A stretch of DNA of 64,000 nucleotides from Mortierella sp. BCC40632. Lineage: Eukaryota; Mortierellomycota; Mortierellomycetes; Mortierellales; Mortierellaceae. The notes beneath the pieces are model-generated. The model made no database searches. It was not told the DNA's origin and saw only the letters and a program-made list of their open reading frames with translations. Positions 1 to 11,628 of this stretch are shown here, piece by piece (the first letter of the stretch is position 1; every line of letters begins with the position of its first letter). Both the position numbers and the translations under genes were made by a program. The DNA is taken from NCBI GenBank assembly GCA_011634665.1, contig WAEK01000007.1:394001-458000 (forward strand), read 5' to 3'.

Positions 1-1359
1 CCCCTAGTCCATCAACAGACTTTAATCCTGCTCGCTTTAAACTTTCCAGTTCGCTCTCACTTGACCTTCAAAGGATGAGGCGGGTATCTTGAACACAGTA
101 CCCTCGAGGGGCGTGTCGATTCGTACGCAAACTGGGCTTGGAAGTCAACAATCCATGCTGTACTGAATACTCTGTAGTAGAATTCTTCTCAACGGGCACC
201 ACCTCTCCTCATCTGTCACACAAATGCAGCATTTCAAAAGAGCGATCCCTGTAAAGTCGGTTAACGAAAAAAGAAAGGTAGTACTGGGAGAGAATCGGCA
301 GAGGATCTGCGCTATTGGAATCATTAATCAACTTCCAGCGTCTGTGCTTCTTGACCTTCTCTTGTGCGTCTTGTCAGGACCAGAAGACAAATATGATTAA
401 TCGTATAGTCAAAAGATTGACCAATGCAGTATTCAATTATAACCCCGCATGATCAAGTCTCAACAGATCATGCCGAGACGAGGATTGGGCTCCTGTCGGT
501 GGCTCGTTAGAATAGGATGCTAATGACGGTTCTACTGGACCCTGATCTATTCATTCGTTCGTGCCGTTCTTGGCCTTTTCCAGCTCCGTGAGTCTCCAGG
601 TAGCCAGCGGAATGAATTAAGATCTCATTTCGTTAAGCTGTACTAGATCCCTGTGGTGGTCTTAGCGAATTAAGATCTAGCCTCATTCCATTCGTTGAGA
701 AACGCTACCAGGTATGTTTGGATGATTTTCAATAAAGCCTCCTACTTTGCTCATCCTGCCCTAGAGCTTATTCCCTGTGTTCTTTTAGTAGATGCCCACG
801 TTCGCACTCTTACAGTTCAAGGGTCGAGCGAGAAGAAAGGACAAACTACCATGACCGGCTATTTGACCTATTGCTGGTTCGGAGTGTTTTTCCTCGGTGT
901 GGTAGACAGATGGTTGCCTTCAATCATAGTATGTGACCCTGGGCACTTTAATCCAGCTAGTCAACGTTGTGCCCTTTTTCTTTGGTCTCCTCTGAGTCTA
1001 CTATTGGGCAGTAGGGTAGGTGGCCTAGCTTTACCAAAGGACTGACTCTCTTTTCTTAAATGGCCTTTTACCTAAAACTCGGACATTTGCAGATCAAGGC
1101 TTAGTAAGGTGAGACGAGCCTCCATCGACCATGGCAAGATTACATGATGAGCTGATCGCATCATTAGAAAAAATATATCACGTGTAGCAATTTTACTTTT
1201 TCTCACCTCTCTCTTTCTTTTTTCTCTTTCTTTCTTCCTTCGTCTTCACTCCACCCTGTCCTCGCTCATCCCTTCCCTCGCACTCCAAGACTCCCGAGAA
1301 ACCAAGCAAACAAGGAATCAACCCCAACTTCCACCTTTCGAAACAAAAAAAGAGACGCA
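1..1359. other. Intergenic region upstream of the hydroxyacid dehydrogenase
   Basis: I recognise no gene here. A 116-codon open frame at 695-1045 on the plus strand has no recognisable domain and unconvincing composition. The last ~160 bases (about 1196-1359) are strongly pyrimidine-rich (runs of TCTCTTTC), which is common just upstream of fungal start codons, so this is probably the promoter and 5' UTR of the next gene. Confidence 0.4.
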
Positions 1360-2561
1360 ATGAACTGGCTCAAGTCAAAGATGGGTTCGCACGGATGGGA
1401 CCTGAACGACGATGATATCAAGAAGCCCAACGTACTTTTTGTCGCGCCTTTCAACTATGCCGTACAGGAGATGGAAGACTTTGAAGAGTATTTTACCGTC
1501 AAGGTATGGGCATTCGGGCAGACTATTACCATTATGGCTAGAAAGAGGACTGAGGATCATGCTTGGTCACTCCTTGATCTCGCTTTGGCCCTCCATGGCC
1601 CCTTACAATAGCGCCACCAACGTTACGCCTTACTAATACTGGTGCCTCTGATCATAGCATCTGGATGCGGATTGTGAAGAGCTCGCCCGCCGATGCAAGA
1701 AGGGCAAGTACGATGGATATGCCGCCATTATGTGGACCCATGTGGTATGTTTTATCAACAATATGGGCATTCTTCATTGTTAAAAAAAAGATCTTGCATC
1801 CCATCTCTCTGGAATCGTCTCTGAATACTCTCAGAAGCCAATTGGCTTTTTTACTCACCGACTCTGCTCTTCTTCCTCAACCTCATTAAATTCATTGCGC
1901 GGGTAGCCATTCGGACAAGTTGACAAGGAATTCATCTCGACGCTCCCGGATAGTATTTCGCTCATTGCACTGCCTATGGCTGGTTTTGATGCATTTGATA
2001 TTGAGGCCTGCACAGCAAAAGGTAAGACCAATGTAGACACTACTCTTACCTGGTTTTAATCGATTTCTTCTTGCTCTGACCATTTGATTCATTGACCTTG
2101 ATTGCTTCAGGCATTACCGTGACCAATACGCCTGGGGCCGTCTCAGGTCCAACAGCAGATGCTGCAATGTTCCTGATCTTGGGATGCCTTCGCAACTTTA
2201 CTCTGGGTCAATCTCTCCTTCGTCAAGGTAAGAGCCCTCCCTTGCAAGTCCACCTTGTCCCCCAGCACGGCCTCTTTTTCTCCTATCAGAGGAAATGCCG
2301 ATGTTGGATGTTGACTTTGATCGTCTCACGTGCTAACGTCATCACTCTCTTCCCACCTAACAGGCCTTTGGGACAAGGGCTTGCCAGTGGGACACGAGAT
2401 GGCCTCAAGAACTCTCGGCATCATTGGCTTGGGTGGTATCGGAAAAGTATGTACCCCGACAATCCACACAGGACTGCCCTAAAATGGACTCTGGAACACT
2501 TGGACCATGCAGATCAGGGACGACTCTGGTGGTTGAGACCGCAATTAATCAGTTGGACAAC

Positions 2562-2608
<47 letters not shown>

Positions 2609-3400
2609 CCTTTCACTATGGTCCTCTAATAGGCGATTGCAAAGCGTGCGAATGCTTTTGGAATGTTGGTTAGCTATTACAACAGGCGTCGCCTGGACAT
2701 TCGAGGTAATTTAATATTTTTAAACCACACGCCACTTCAAGACGGGTCTTGTGGCGAATCAGGTTTCATTAATCACTCAAGATGCTCTTCTCTCTAACTT
2801 TGTTTTTTTATTTTTTTCCTCGAAAAAGTTGAGGCCGAGCATGATGTTCAATTTGTTGCGTACGATACGCTTCTACGAGAGTCGGATGTGATCGTGGTCT
2901 GTGTGCCTGCCAATGACTCTACAAAACACTTGATCAACACTGCTCAATTCGAAAAGATGAGAACAGGAGTTGTATTTGTCAATATCTCTCGTGGATCAGT
3001 GGTCAACGAGGCAGCTTTGGTCAAGGCCCTCGAAAGCGGAAAGGTAATGGGGAAGATTTTAAAATTCACAGGGGCAAAGAGGGTGCAGACAAAAAGGAGG
3101 TGATCGGGGCTCAACGACAGTGGAGTGGCTGAGGCTGACATATGAAAAACGCCTACTCTATTATCCTCCTTTCTCTCTACTCTAGGTTTCTTCTGCTGGA
3201 TTAGATGTATATGAGTTTGAGCCCAAGGTATCAGAGGAACTGATCAATAACCCCAAGTGCACTCTTCTGCCACACATGGGAACTCATACTGAGGAAGCCC
3301 ACCATGATATGGAGGTAAGAAAGGCAGCTGGCATGAGGTGCGCACATGTCACTAGACGCAACGAATCTAGAGCCCAATTTACTGACAACATCTCTCCTCT

Positions 3401-3434
<34 letters not shown>

Positions 3435-3589
3435 AAATGTAGAAACTTGCTCTGCGCAACGCCAAAAAGTTCCTTATGCATGGAGAGGCAATCACTCCTG
3501 TCAACAAGGTCGCAGAAGTCAAGCCCCTGGACGGTGTCATGACTGACAGCGTTGACATCTCGAAGCTTAGTCTTACCCTTCAAGGATAA
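1360..3589 (+). CDS. D-isomer-specific 2-hydroxyacid dehydrogenase (glyoxylate/hydroxypyruvate reductase type)
   Basis: NAD(P)-dependent enzyme that would interconvert a 2-keto acid such as glyoxylate or hydroxypyruvate with the D-2-hydroxy acid. I read nine exons: 1360-1503, 1658-1744, then about 1904-2021, 2110-2226, 2364-2447, 2632-2704, 2830-3042, 3187-3314 and 3443-3589, all with GT-AG borders and compatible phases. The Rossmann motif TLGIIGLGGIGK is in exon 5. The family signature and catalytic Arg are in VFVNISRGSVVNEAALV, the Glu in GLDVYEFEP, and the His in LLPHMGTHTEEAHHDME. Total is roughly 350-375 residues, normal for the family. Introns carry poly-T runs of up to 40 or more bases (2564-2608, 3403-3433). 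The resemblance is to fungal GOR1-like reductases; substrate specificity cannot be read from sequence. The start follows a pyrimidine-rich leader. Confidence 0.88.
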
Positions 3590-4511
3590 GGCGAGTCCTC
3601 AAGATAGAAATATAACAAATAAAAGGAGTAGTATCTTACTGTGTAGAAGGTAGTTCCTAAATGCACCATGGAGTAGGATAGAAGAAAGGGGATGGGGAAT
3701 AGAGACGCCTACGCCTCGACAGGGTTCAAGCAAGCTTAGAGCCAAGTAAAAGGGCACTAGTCTATAATTCATGAGCGACTTGCAGTCCACATCCATTCGG
3801 TGGTTGATACAGCATCTGGAGAACCTTTACGGTTTTCCACAAACTCCACTGGATCACATGGTGGACGATCTACTTTGGCCTACCATCAGCCCTCTCATAT
3901 TACGAGCATGGTGCCCATCCAAGCTAACCTCAAAAAAAGTCGGAGCCAGACCCCACAATTAGACGTAGCCTCAGCCAATGATCGCTGCCACAGGCGGATA
4001 TGCATTAATTAGAGCCGTTCTCTTCATACCGCTGTGGCCAAGGAGGTAGTCTTTGATACTATGACCTACTCTTGACTACGGCCCTTATTTGGTTCTGCCA
4101 GGAAACTTTTTGCCTCCAGACATTTGACACAGATCGGCCCTTTCAATGAGGCTAATTAGAAGCCATTCTTACCACCCCTGGACCCCTCATATCCTCTGCT
4201 ATCGCAGTAGAACTGGCTTTGACCCGCCTCCCTGATATCTCACCCCTGCGTCCTGTCTTGATTCCTCTCCATCCGCTTTGTATCTTTTTTTCCTCCACCT
4301 CCACCTCCCCCTTCAATTTAGATCGACCTTCTTTTTCTACAAGAGGTTGTGGGCGGGTCTCTCTTTTGCAGAGCATGGATGGACGATGGTTAGGTGAAAA
4401 TGTGATATGGCGATTATGAGGAGGAGTAAGGCGAGTATAGAGGATAAATTCGTCCAAAAAAAATAGGGAGAAGTGGCACCAGAGGTCATCATGGTGGTTG
4501 AGCATACTTGT
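3590..4511. other. Gene-free stretch between the dehydrogenase and the DNA transposon
   Basis: No coding region is supported. Open frames on both strands (for example 4152-4505 minus) are low-complexity and match no family I know. The end of this stretch is the left target-site duplication of the 10 kb transposon. Confidence 0.4.
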
Positions 4512-4521
4512 TGGGAACAGG
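4512..4521. repeat. Left 10-bp target-site duplication of the MULE
   Basis: TGGGAACAGG sits immediately outside the left terminal inverted repeat and is repeated exactly at 14596-14605. A 9-11 bp duplication is the usual footprint of Mutator-like transposases. Confidence 0.9.
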
Positions 4522-5390
4522 GGACAAAGCTAAACTTCGGGACTGTCATTTTGCCACTTAAAATTCGGGACCCACAACCTCTTAAAATTCGGGATTGCGG
4601 TCGCTTAAAATTCGGGCTGCCACGTCATAAAATTCGGGATTGTAAACTTCGGGAGCAATTTACATCTTTCGTGTCTACGTGTTCTTGCTTTCGTTATTTT
4701 TTTTTTTTACGCGGGTTTCCTGCGATGCTCTGGCTGCCAGTGCGACGTTGTGCACTCCCAGGGTGATAGTGCAGGTCCCAGGTAACGATTATGGGCTCTC
4801 AAACAAAAAAAGTAACGGACAAAACAAAAAAACAAAAAAAAACAAATAAATAAATAAAAAAAAAAAAAAAAACAACAACAACAACAACACTGTGAAGAAT
4901 AAACCAAAAGAGAAGACTAAGAAGCCATCAACCGATGGGTTTAGAAGCGAAAGATAGGCTAGGAGGTTGGAGAGACGCAGGTTAAAAAAACTAGCAACCC
5001 ATTGATGGACTCTGTTAGGCGAGGCGAGCCACAGGAGGAGCTGAGAAAGGTATTAGTGGTGCGGGATGAAGATATTCTCACATATATGTGAGCGGCTTAT
5101 TCTCAGTCATATGTGAGAATAGCTCTCAAACTCATTTTTTTTCTTAATCTCACATATGTGTGAGACGCTTATTCTCACACATATCTCCTGAAAAAGGCCT
5201 CCAGCTTACTCTCACACATATCTCAACGTTCTGCTCTCACATTTATCTACAGTCCCAGCTTTTTTCTTTCTTCCTTTTTTACAGGCCCCGTTAGGGGGTT
5301 TTATTCATTTGTGCGCACCCGTCCCATGTTTTCCAGACGTGGCTATCTAGTCCTCAATCCACCAAGGGAAAAGGAAAAAAAAGTAAGAGA
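4522..5390 (+). repeat. Left terminal inverted repeat of the MULE
   Basis: This matches, inverted, the right end at 14128-14595. It opens with several copies of a TTAAAATTCGGG motif (about 4558-4650). It continues through an arm-specific insertion (about 4650-5035) with A-rich low complexity. It ends with a cluster of TCTCACATATGTGAGA-like dyads (about 5075-5245) and a conserved GC-rich block ending near 5390. The repeated dyads are candidate transposase-binding sites. Confidence 0.85.
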
Positions 5391-5806
5391 ATAGGTGGAA
5401 GGCGATCCAGAGAAGAGAAAAAAGACCAGGGTACAATGAGCACCCGCAGAGGGGCAAGTCAAAGGCAGGGACTACAACTAGGGCAGAGGGTCCCAGCTTT
5501 TCAGCCACTCAATACGACTGTTATGTCATCGGTCTATGATGCCGATTTGACACATCGTCAATTGTGCTTCCCTTTTTCTTACTCTTTTCGCCACTACTCA
5601 AAAATCCTAGCACTCCTCGGTCGTCCTTTGGTCTTCACTCTTCTTGGATCGCCGACGGTAGGAGTCTCACCATCGTTTTGCACAGCTGCTTCACTTTCCA
5701 TATCCTTTTCCAGAGATCCCTGAATTTCCTCCATCTTGCTCAAAATCTTCCCATGCATAAGTGGATCGTTGCTCGAAAGACCTGCGATCTTCTTTTCCGA
5801 GTCCTG

Positions 5807-7777
5807 TTATTTCTGCGTGCCGTCTCTTCCTAGATTGGGTCTCCTTGTGATAAGCGACAGATTTTTTTTTTTTTCGGAGGAGAACAGGTCAGAAACACTG
5901 GTCATGAAAGAATCCGAGGGATACCCCATTCTGGTTGACTTGTGGTGCCGAGAAGCGGCCTGGAAAGACTTGCGTCCAATCCTCTCACTAAGATCGGGGA
6001 TGTCTTGGATGGATTCCTTATACCAGCGGCGGTGCACTAAACTGATGTGATATCGGCACTCTGGCTCTTTCCTCATGACGCAGAAAAATGGCGGCAAACG
6101 ACTCCCAAATTTTGGAGGAGTAGACAAGTGCAGAAGTACGAGTGATCGGTCAGAAGTATGACGTATTCCTTCTGTTCGCAGCCCAACGTGTCCTTTTTGC
6201 CCTGAAAACGAAACGCGTATCGTCTTGACCGATCCTAGAGATCAGAGAAACGAGAGTTGATATACGCCCCGATTCATCCTATTACACGAGACGAGGCAAT
6301 ATTAATATCCTCTTCCTAAAAAAAAAAAAAAAAAAAAAAAAAAGTGTGTGTTGGATAGGATACTTGCCGAGTCACTGTCTGGGGGGTAGAGCTCCAAGAG
6401 CTCCTGTAGACTCTTGAGACGCGCAGAAAACCCAAATGATGAGTCCATCTCCCGCCTCATTTTGGCCTTAGCAAACGAACCCAAAAGATCCTCATTGGAT
6501 TGTAGTACTTGCTTGAACGCCTTTTCTGACATGGTCGGCTCTAAAGTCCTGGAACTTGCCTCTCTTCTGGCTGCCTCACCTTCAGGACAGCTATTGAATT
6601 TTGCCTCAAAAGTTCCTTCTCTATCTTCACCCCTGTAGCTTTAAGGACCCTTGTTAAAGAGGAACCACCATTGAGATTCAGCATTTTAAGAAGATGGTGC
6701 GACTTCTCTACTCGTTGAGTGGATTGCATCCCAGCTGTGAACTGAGTGCGCACCCATGGCCAAGCCCATCGAAAACGGTTCGAATACAAACGATCAAGAT
6801 AGTTGAGGACGATGGGGTTTTGTTGATATTTCTCGCACAGCTTCTGCCACTTGGCCTCGAATTCTCTGGAAATCAAAGAGCGGGTGACATCTTGAAAGCG
6901 GAGTGAGAATTCATCCCAATCTTTCCCAAGGGCTTTGAAAAAGGCGTAGCCTAATGTTCTTGTTTGCGTGCCACCGGCAATTGACTATAGTTGTATCAGG
7001 GAGAAAGGTTGTACTGACAATGTTCATTGCTGGATCTTTATCCAGCATGAGGGTCTTTGGGGGCTTATTTTCATTCAGCTCTAGCAGTTGCGAAAGGACC
7101 CATTCGTAATCTGAGGTCTCTTCACCAGAGGTAAGGGCACAGGCTACCAGTCTTGTCCGAAAATTGTTGTCAACTACAACGAAGCAATGGAGCGGCATAC
7201 CGAATCGATTGGTGGATGCAGTTGTGTCGTGGACGACAACGTCATGATACCTCCTGTATAAATCCTGTTGCGCCGGGCACATCCAAAAGACAGCCTGGAG
7301 ACGACCGGCCACAATCCTGTTCCTGGAGAGCCATTGGCCTGGGATTTCTCCAAGCAAGTTGAACAACTGGGCAGCATCAGAAATGGTGTTAGACGATGCA
7401 CGTTGTTTCGAGATATAGTTGGCTATTTTTTTCTGGTCGAACAAGTACTTGGATTTCGTAAAAGAGGCGCTTCGGGTTATCTGAAGCATCTCTATCGTTT
7501 TACCAGTTCCCCAACCCATTTCTGCAGCCTGTCTGATTAAATTGAGGTCATACTCTGTAAGAGGCTCAAATTCTGGACGAGGTTTTCCAAGGGCGTGGTT
7601 GTGCAAAACAGAGATGCTGGAAATACGCCATCGTGGCTTGATAGACTTTGGGCTGTTAAGGTATACAGCGTATTTGCAGCCACAGCGGACTGAAATACTT
7701 CCTGGCCGCTGCTTGGATGGATCCAAAACCTTTTTGAGGTGTGTGTGCCCTGGCTAGTGCAAACGATTAACCCTGCG

Positions 7778-7816
<39 letters not shown>

Positions 7817-8035
7817 TCCTAAGTCTCCCGTTGTGCCAACGCCCTCTTTGATATCGACATAACACAAAGTTGACAACAACTCACTTACCAGTCGGATAAG
7901 TAGCATTTTTTCGAAGAAGAGTTGGCCCTCGTTCGGAAACCATTGCGGCAGGCATAGTCGAGCATCATGGACTTGGCCTCCCTCGAAATCCGAGAATTGA
8001 TCATCGACTGCGGGGCTCCATCCAACAGCATCCAC
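5807..8035 (-). pseudogene. MULE/FAR1-type transposase, frame-broken (FAR1-like domain, DDE core, SWIM zinc finger)
   Basis: Transposase of the surrounding element, read from high to low coordinates. A FAR1-like zinc-binding region is at about 7540-7750 (RCGCKYAVYL, then SVLHNHALG). The DDE core follows: first Asp in VVHDTTASTNRFGMPL, second in LMLDKDPAM, then the CRWHANKNI CxWH signature, with a candidate Glu in FEAKWQKL. A SWIM finger (CxC-x9-CxH) lies at about 6090-6140 with a C-terminal HRRWYKESI tail. The frame breaks near 6945, where the reading moves from RLFQSPWERLG to a frame giving KALGKDWDEF. It breaks again near 6083, just after the SWIM motif. Both breaks sit on T5 runs. A further upstream exon (about 7891-8035) and poly-A/T introns (7778-7813, 6319-6343) make the N-terminus uncertain. 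Either this copy is dead or the homopolymers are miscounted. Confidence 0.75.
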
Positions 8036-8089
8036 GTGCTCTCCTAGAAAAGGAAAGCGTACAAATTTAGCACAACTCGTAGGCTAGTC

Positions 8090-8467
8090 TCAAGTGCAAC
8101 AACTGCTAGATTCAATAGCGCACGCACCATAGCTCTGACACTCCGTGTTGTCCCTGTTGTCGTGACCACTTGCAGATGAGGCCTCGCCTCTGAGGCCTTC
8201 TAGATCTTCTGATGTATCCGACTCATTGGGGCAGAGAGAAACAGCGTCGTCCTCATCACTTTCGTTCTTTGTGGAACTATTGTCACTCTCGCTGCTGCTT
8301 GAAGATGAGGTACAACTCTCAGGACAATCAGGGCTGTTCGATCTATCGCCGTCGGACTTTTTCTTGCCAATTGTTCGGATACCCTCGTCTGGGCCTCTAG
8401 TCTTTTCCAGCTCTTCGACACTTGGCTCCTTTTTCGCTCTCGTTAAGCTCCCTACTGCCAGTAGCAA
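8090..8467 (-). CDS. Acidic serine-rich reading frame, possible N-terminal part of the transposase gene
   Basis: About 125 codons rich in Ser, Asp and Glu, with poly-Ser (CTSSSSSSESDNSS) and acidic clusters. There is no domain and no clear ATG. It lies on the same strand between the Ulp1 protease and the FAR1 domain. A second acidic stretch (DYTDVDRDSDDYIDHYNN) lies just upstream in another frame at about 8490-8600. I infer a disordered leader joined by splicing to the transposase, but cannot prove it. Confidence 0.3.
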   Translation of the reverse strand: MLLAVGSLTRAKKEPSVEELEKTRGPDEGIRTIGKKKSDGDRSNSPDCPESCTSSSSSSESDNSSTKNESDEDDAVSLCPNESDTSEDLEGLRGEASSASGHDNRDNTECQSYGACAIESSSCCT

Positions 8468-8744
8468 AGCTTTTCGTGTCTACAATGATTTCTTCCAAAC
8501 TCTCATAGTCGAAGTTGTCATCGGAGCTGGCCAAGTTGTTGTAATGATCAATGTAGTCGTCTGAATCCCTATCCACATCCGTGTAATCACTCTCGTTAGT
8601 TATAGGGCTCAGCTCTCTGCTTTTGGATACTTTGCTTTTTCTGGCCCTCGCAAAGAACTGTATTGGCTGACTTTCCTAAGTCCTTGAGATACTTCTTGAA
8701 CTTCTTGTCCAAATTAATGACCTTCGGACTGTTCCCTTTCTCCT

Positions 8745-8851
8745 TCAAAAGTGCTTTACGACATCGTCTTCCGTGACCTAAACGTAGATGGATACAACTT
8801 AGATACTGGAGTTCCTTTTATCTTCCTCTACCCTTTTGTGATGACCTGCCA

Positions 8852-8884
<33 letters not shown>

Positions 8885-10162
8885 AAACCGCCCTCTCACA
8901 GTGCTCGGTACCTTAGTGTAAGCGACTAGAAGACGTGTGTAGCGGATTCGACTCATTATGGGATTGGTGTATCTGACCCAGTCATACCCAGGAGTCACAT
9001 CTTGCTCAATGGCCTGAAGAGCGAGGACACCACAGCTGAAGTCGTCATCCTGTGCTTGAACAGTGAATGCACTGTGTTCATTCATGGCTGCCAGCTTTTC
9101 TAGATCAACCTTAAACTCCCCTTTCGGATCCTCCTGTCGCCCCTCTAGTACTCTCAACAGCCAAGTCTTCAGATGACAAACTGTATCCTCGGGTGCTCTC
9201 TTGCTGAGTGAGTCACCGATTAAAACAGTGTACTGAACAAGGTCGAATACCATCACGCCCCAATGATTCCCGTAGTGCACTACAGTGTAGACTTTCTCTG
9301 TGCGACTCCTTCGGATGTATTTTTCGAAAGGTTTTCCGACACTATCGTATCCGAATCCTGGGCATCGAACAGGCATGAAAACCCGCCTTCCTTGCTCTCC
9401 GTAAACAAGGTGGAAGAACAACATAATGTAGTTTATCACATCGTCGTTCAACCACTCATTACCACAGAGGATGAAGAGGTCACGCGCGGTCACTCCGTGA
9501 TCTGGGAGAAATGTTGGTTGGAAGGAGATAAGGCGTAGTTTTTCTTCATTCAACAGTCTGTTTTGAAGCCATTTAACAAACTCTTTGATTTCATTGTTCA
9601 ATGTCGATTTTGACCAAAGCCAGCGCATTGAGTTATTAAAATCATCAATGAACTTTCTTGTTGTAGCAACCTAATGAAAGCAGTTGAACAGATTACTTAT
9701 TAGTTACAGTTCGGGCGTAGAGCATTGCTCCGCGTCTCAATAAAAAAAATTCAACACACACTCCTCCAACAAAACACGAGTCTGTAGTCCAGTAACATCT
9801 CATACCTGATTCAATACAGGGATGGAATCCAGATCAAACACGAGCTCATTGATGCCGTCGAACACCACCATAAAGTCTTCTCTGTTTTCTTTTTGATGAC
9901 CTCGCCGTGTCGCATCCAATAGAATTTCAATTTTGGGGATGAATGGAAGCTTGATCACATCCTTGATGTCGCTCTTGAAAAATGATTTCCGCATAGTCTG
10001 CGATTCAGCTTCAACCAGTGTTCCCAGGCCGGTGTCTTTCAAAACGGGGATCAAATGACAGCAATTTCGCAGATCCTTAGCGGATTGGACTAGGAGCCAA
10101 TTGGAGCCAAAGCGGAAGTCGTACTTTTTCTTGTTTGCTTGGTGGCGGGAGATTGAAAGCAT
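8745..10162 (-). CDS. Ulp1-type C48 cysteine protease carried by the MULE
   Basis: Predicted SUMO-protease-fold cysteine peptidase. Three exons join in phase: 10162-9806, 9670-8912 and 8777-8745, giving 382 codons plus stop. The catalytic domain is in exon 2: an Ulp1-type NEWLNDDVINYIM substrate-groove motif, His in YGNHWGVMVFD, Asp in LIGDSLSKRAP, and the oxyanion Gln and nucleophile Cys in QAQDDDFSCGVLAL. Exon 1 (about 119 residues) shows no family I know. Unlike the neighbouring transposase the frame is intact, which suggests selection or chance. The second intron holds a T13A23 homopolymer pair. Transposon-borne Ulp1 peptidases are documented in plant MULEs, where their role is unresolved. 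It might instead cleave a transposase precursor, but nothing here shows that. Confidence 0.82.
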
Positions 10163-10533
10163 GATGGGTAGTTGCGTAGAGTGAATGGTGAATGAATATT
10201 TGCCGTAGCCGTGTTGAGTCCCTTTTATAGTGTAATGCTAAGCTGCATGGTTGTGGTGCTTCACCTGACTCTTGCCCAACACATGCGGTTCCCGGGTTGG
10301 TACGAGAAAGCCCGTTGAAAAACTGCTCTCACTTAGTGCTAGAGTCAGATTAGACGCGTCCGCTAAAAAAAGTTTGATCTCTGCTCCTACACCTTGCTCG
10401 TTTGCCACTCTCGTTTCTGTTCATGATTTGCGAGGCCCCGATTCTCAACAAACCCAAGGTGAACATGGGTCACTCTAAACTACCGTCCACCACAAAACTT
10501 TGCTTTGTCTCAAAGACTATGCCAGTGAAGTAC

Positions 10534-11362
10534 CAGAGAAGTTTATGGTTGCTCAGAGAAGTCTATGGTTGCTCAGAGAAGTCTATGGTTGCTCAGAGAA
10601 GGGGAGGGTTGTTCAGAGAAGGGGAGGGTTGCTCAGAGAAGTATATGGTTGTTGCTCAGAGAAGTCTATGGTTGCTCAGAGAAGGGGAGGGTTGTTCAGA
10701 GAAGTCTATGGTTGCTCAGAGAAGGGGAGGGTTGTTCAGAGAAGGGGGGAGGGTTGCTCAGAAGTGTATAGTTGCTCAGAGAAGTATGTGGTTTTTTTCA
10801 GAGAAGTATATGGTTGCTCAGAGAAGTCTATGGTTGCTCAGAGAAGTATGTGGTTGTTCAGAGAAGTGTGTGGTTGTTCAGAGAAGTCTATGGTTGCTCA
10901 GAGAAGGGGAGGGTTGTTCAGAGAAGGGGGGGGTTGTTCAGAGAAGGGAAGGGGGTTGCTCTCAGAGAAGTGTATAGTTGCTCAGAGAAGTATGTGGTTG
11001 GTTTTTCAGAGAGGGGGGGGAGGGTTGTTCAGAGAAGTCTATGGTTGCTCAGAGAAGGGGAGGGTTGTTCAGAGAAGTCTATGGTTGCTCAGAGAAGGGG
11101 GAGGGTTGTTCAGAGAAGGAGAAAGTTTTTTTCAGAGAAGGAAACGAGATGTACAAAAAAGGGTACAGCACAGCTTAGATAAAAGATGGGTAAAACAGAG
11201 AAGCGGGCGTACAGCAAAGAGAAGGAAATGGGAAGTATGTGGTATTTAAGAAAAAGTATGTGGCTTCTCAGAAAAAGTACATGGTTGTTTAGAGAAGTAC
11301 ATGGTTGTTCAGAGAAGTACATGGTTGTTCAGAGAAGTACATGGTTGTTCAGAGAAGGAGAC
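10534..11362 (+). repeat. 20-bp minisatellite array inside the MULE
   Basis: About 40 tandem copies of a 20-bp unit built on a GGTTGCTCAGAGAAG core. The variable bases define types such as TCTATGG, GGGAGGG, TATGTGG and TACATGG, interspersed along the array. A degenerate stretch lies at about 11120-11265 and a clean TACATGG-type run at about 11275-11355. The unit lacks stop codons and 20 is not a multiple of 3, so all three plus frames stay open; those ORFs are a by-product. The array sits between two divergently oriented genes of the element. Confidence 0.9.
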
Positions 11363-11550
11363 AAGGAAACAGGATGTTCAAAAAGAAGGGGCTGGGGTGT
11401 TCATAGAGGAGTGGAACGAGAGACCAGCGTGAGAACCAAGATTTATACAAGGAGGTAAGTTCAAGTGGTAGTCTCTCTCTTTCTCGCTTACTCTCTTTCT
11501 CTTCTACACGCACTCACTCACACACATTCCCACTCACATACACACATATT

Positions 11551-11570
11551 CTCCCTCTCTCCCTCTCTCC

Positions 11571-11602
<32 letters not shown>
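11551..11602 (+). repeat. CT-rich microsatellite upstream of the plus-strand MULE ORF
   Basis: A run of CTCTCCCT units grading into (CT)n, about 30 bases before the proposed start at 11629. It resembles the pyrimidine-rich leaders of other genes in this window. Confidence 0.7.
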
Positions 11603-11628
11603 TTTCACGCTTCTCTGCCTCACCTCTT

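Noticed and set aside
695..1045. 116-codon plus-strand ORF
   Set aside because: No recognisable domain or support from codon pattern or splice context.
10402..11249. Overlapping plus-strand ORFs of up to 249 codons with SEKSMVAQRS-like repeats
   Set aside because: They exist in all three frames because the 20-bp minisatellite unit lacks stops; no frame is favoured.
10534..11362. Possible CRISPR-like array
   Set aside because: Units are contiguous 20-bp tandem repeats with no unique spacers, inside a eukaryotic transposon.
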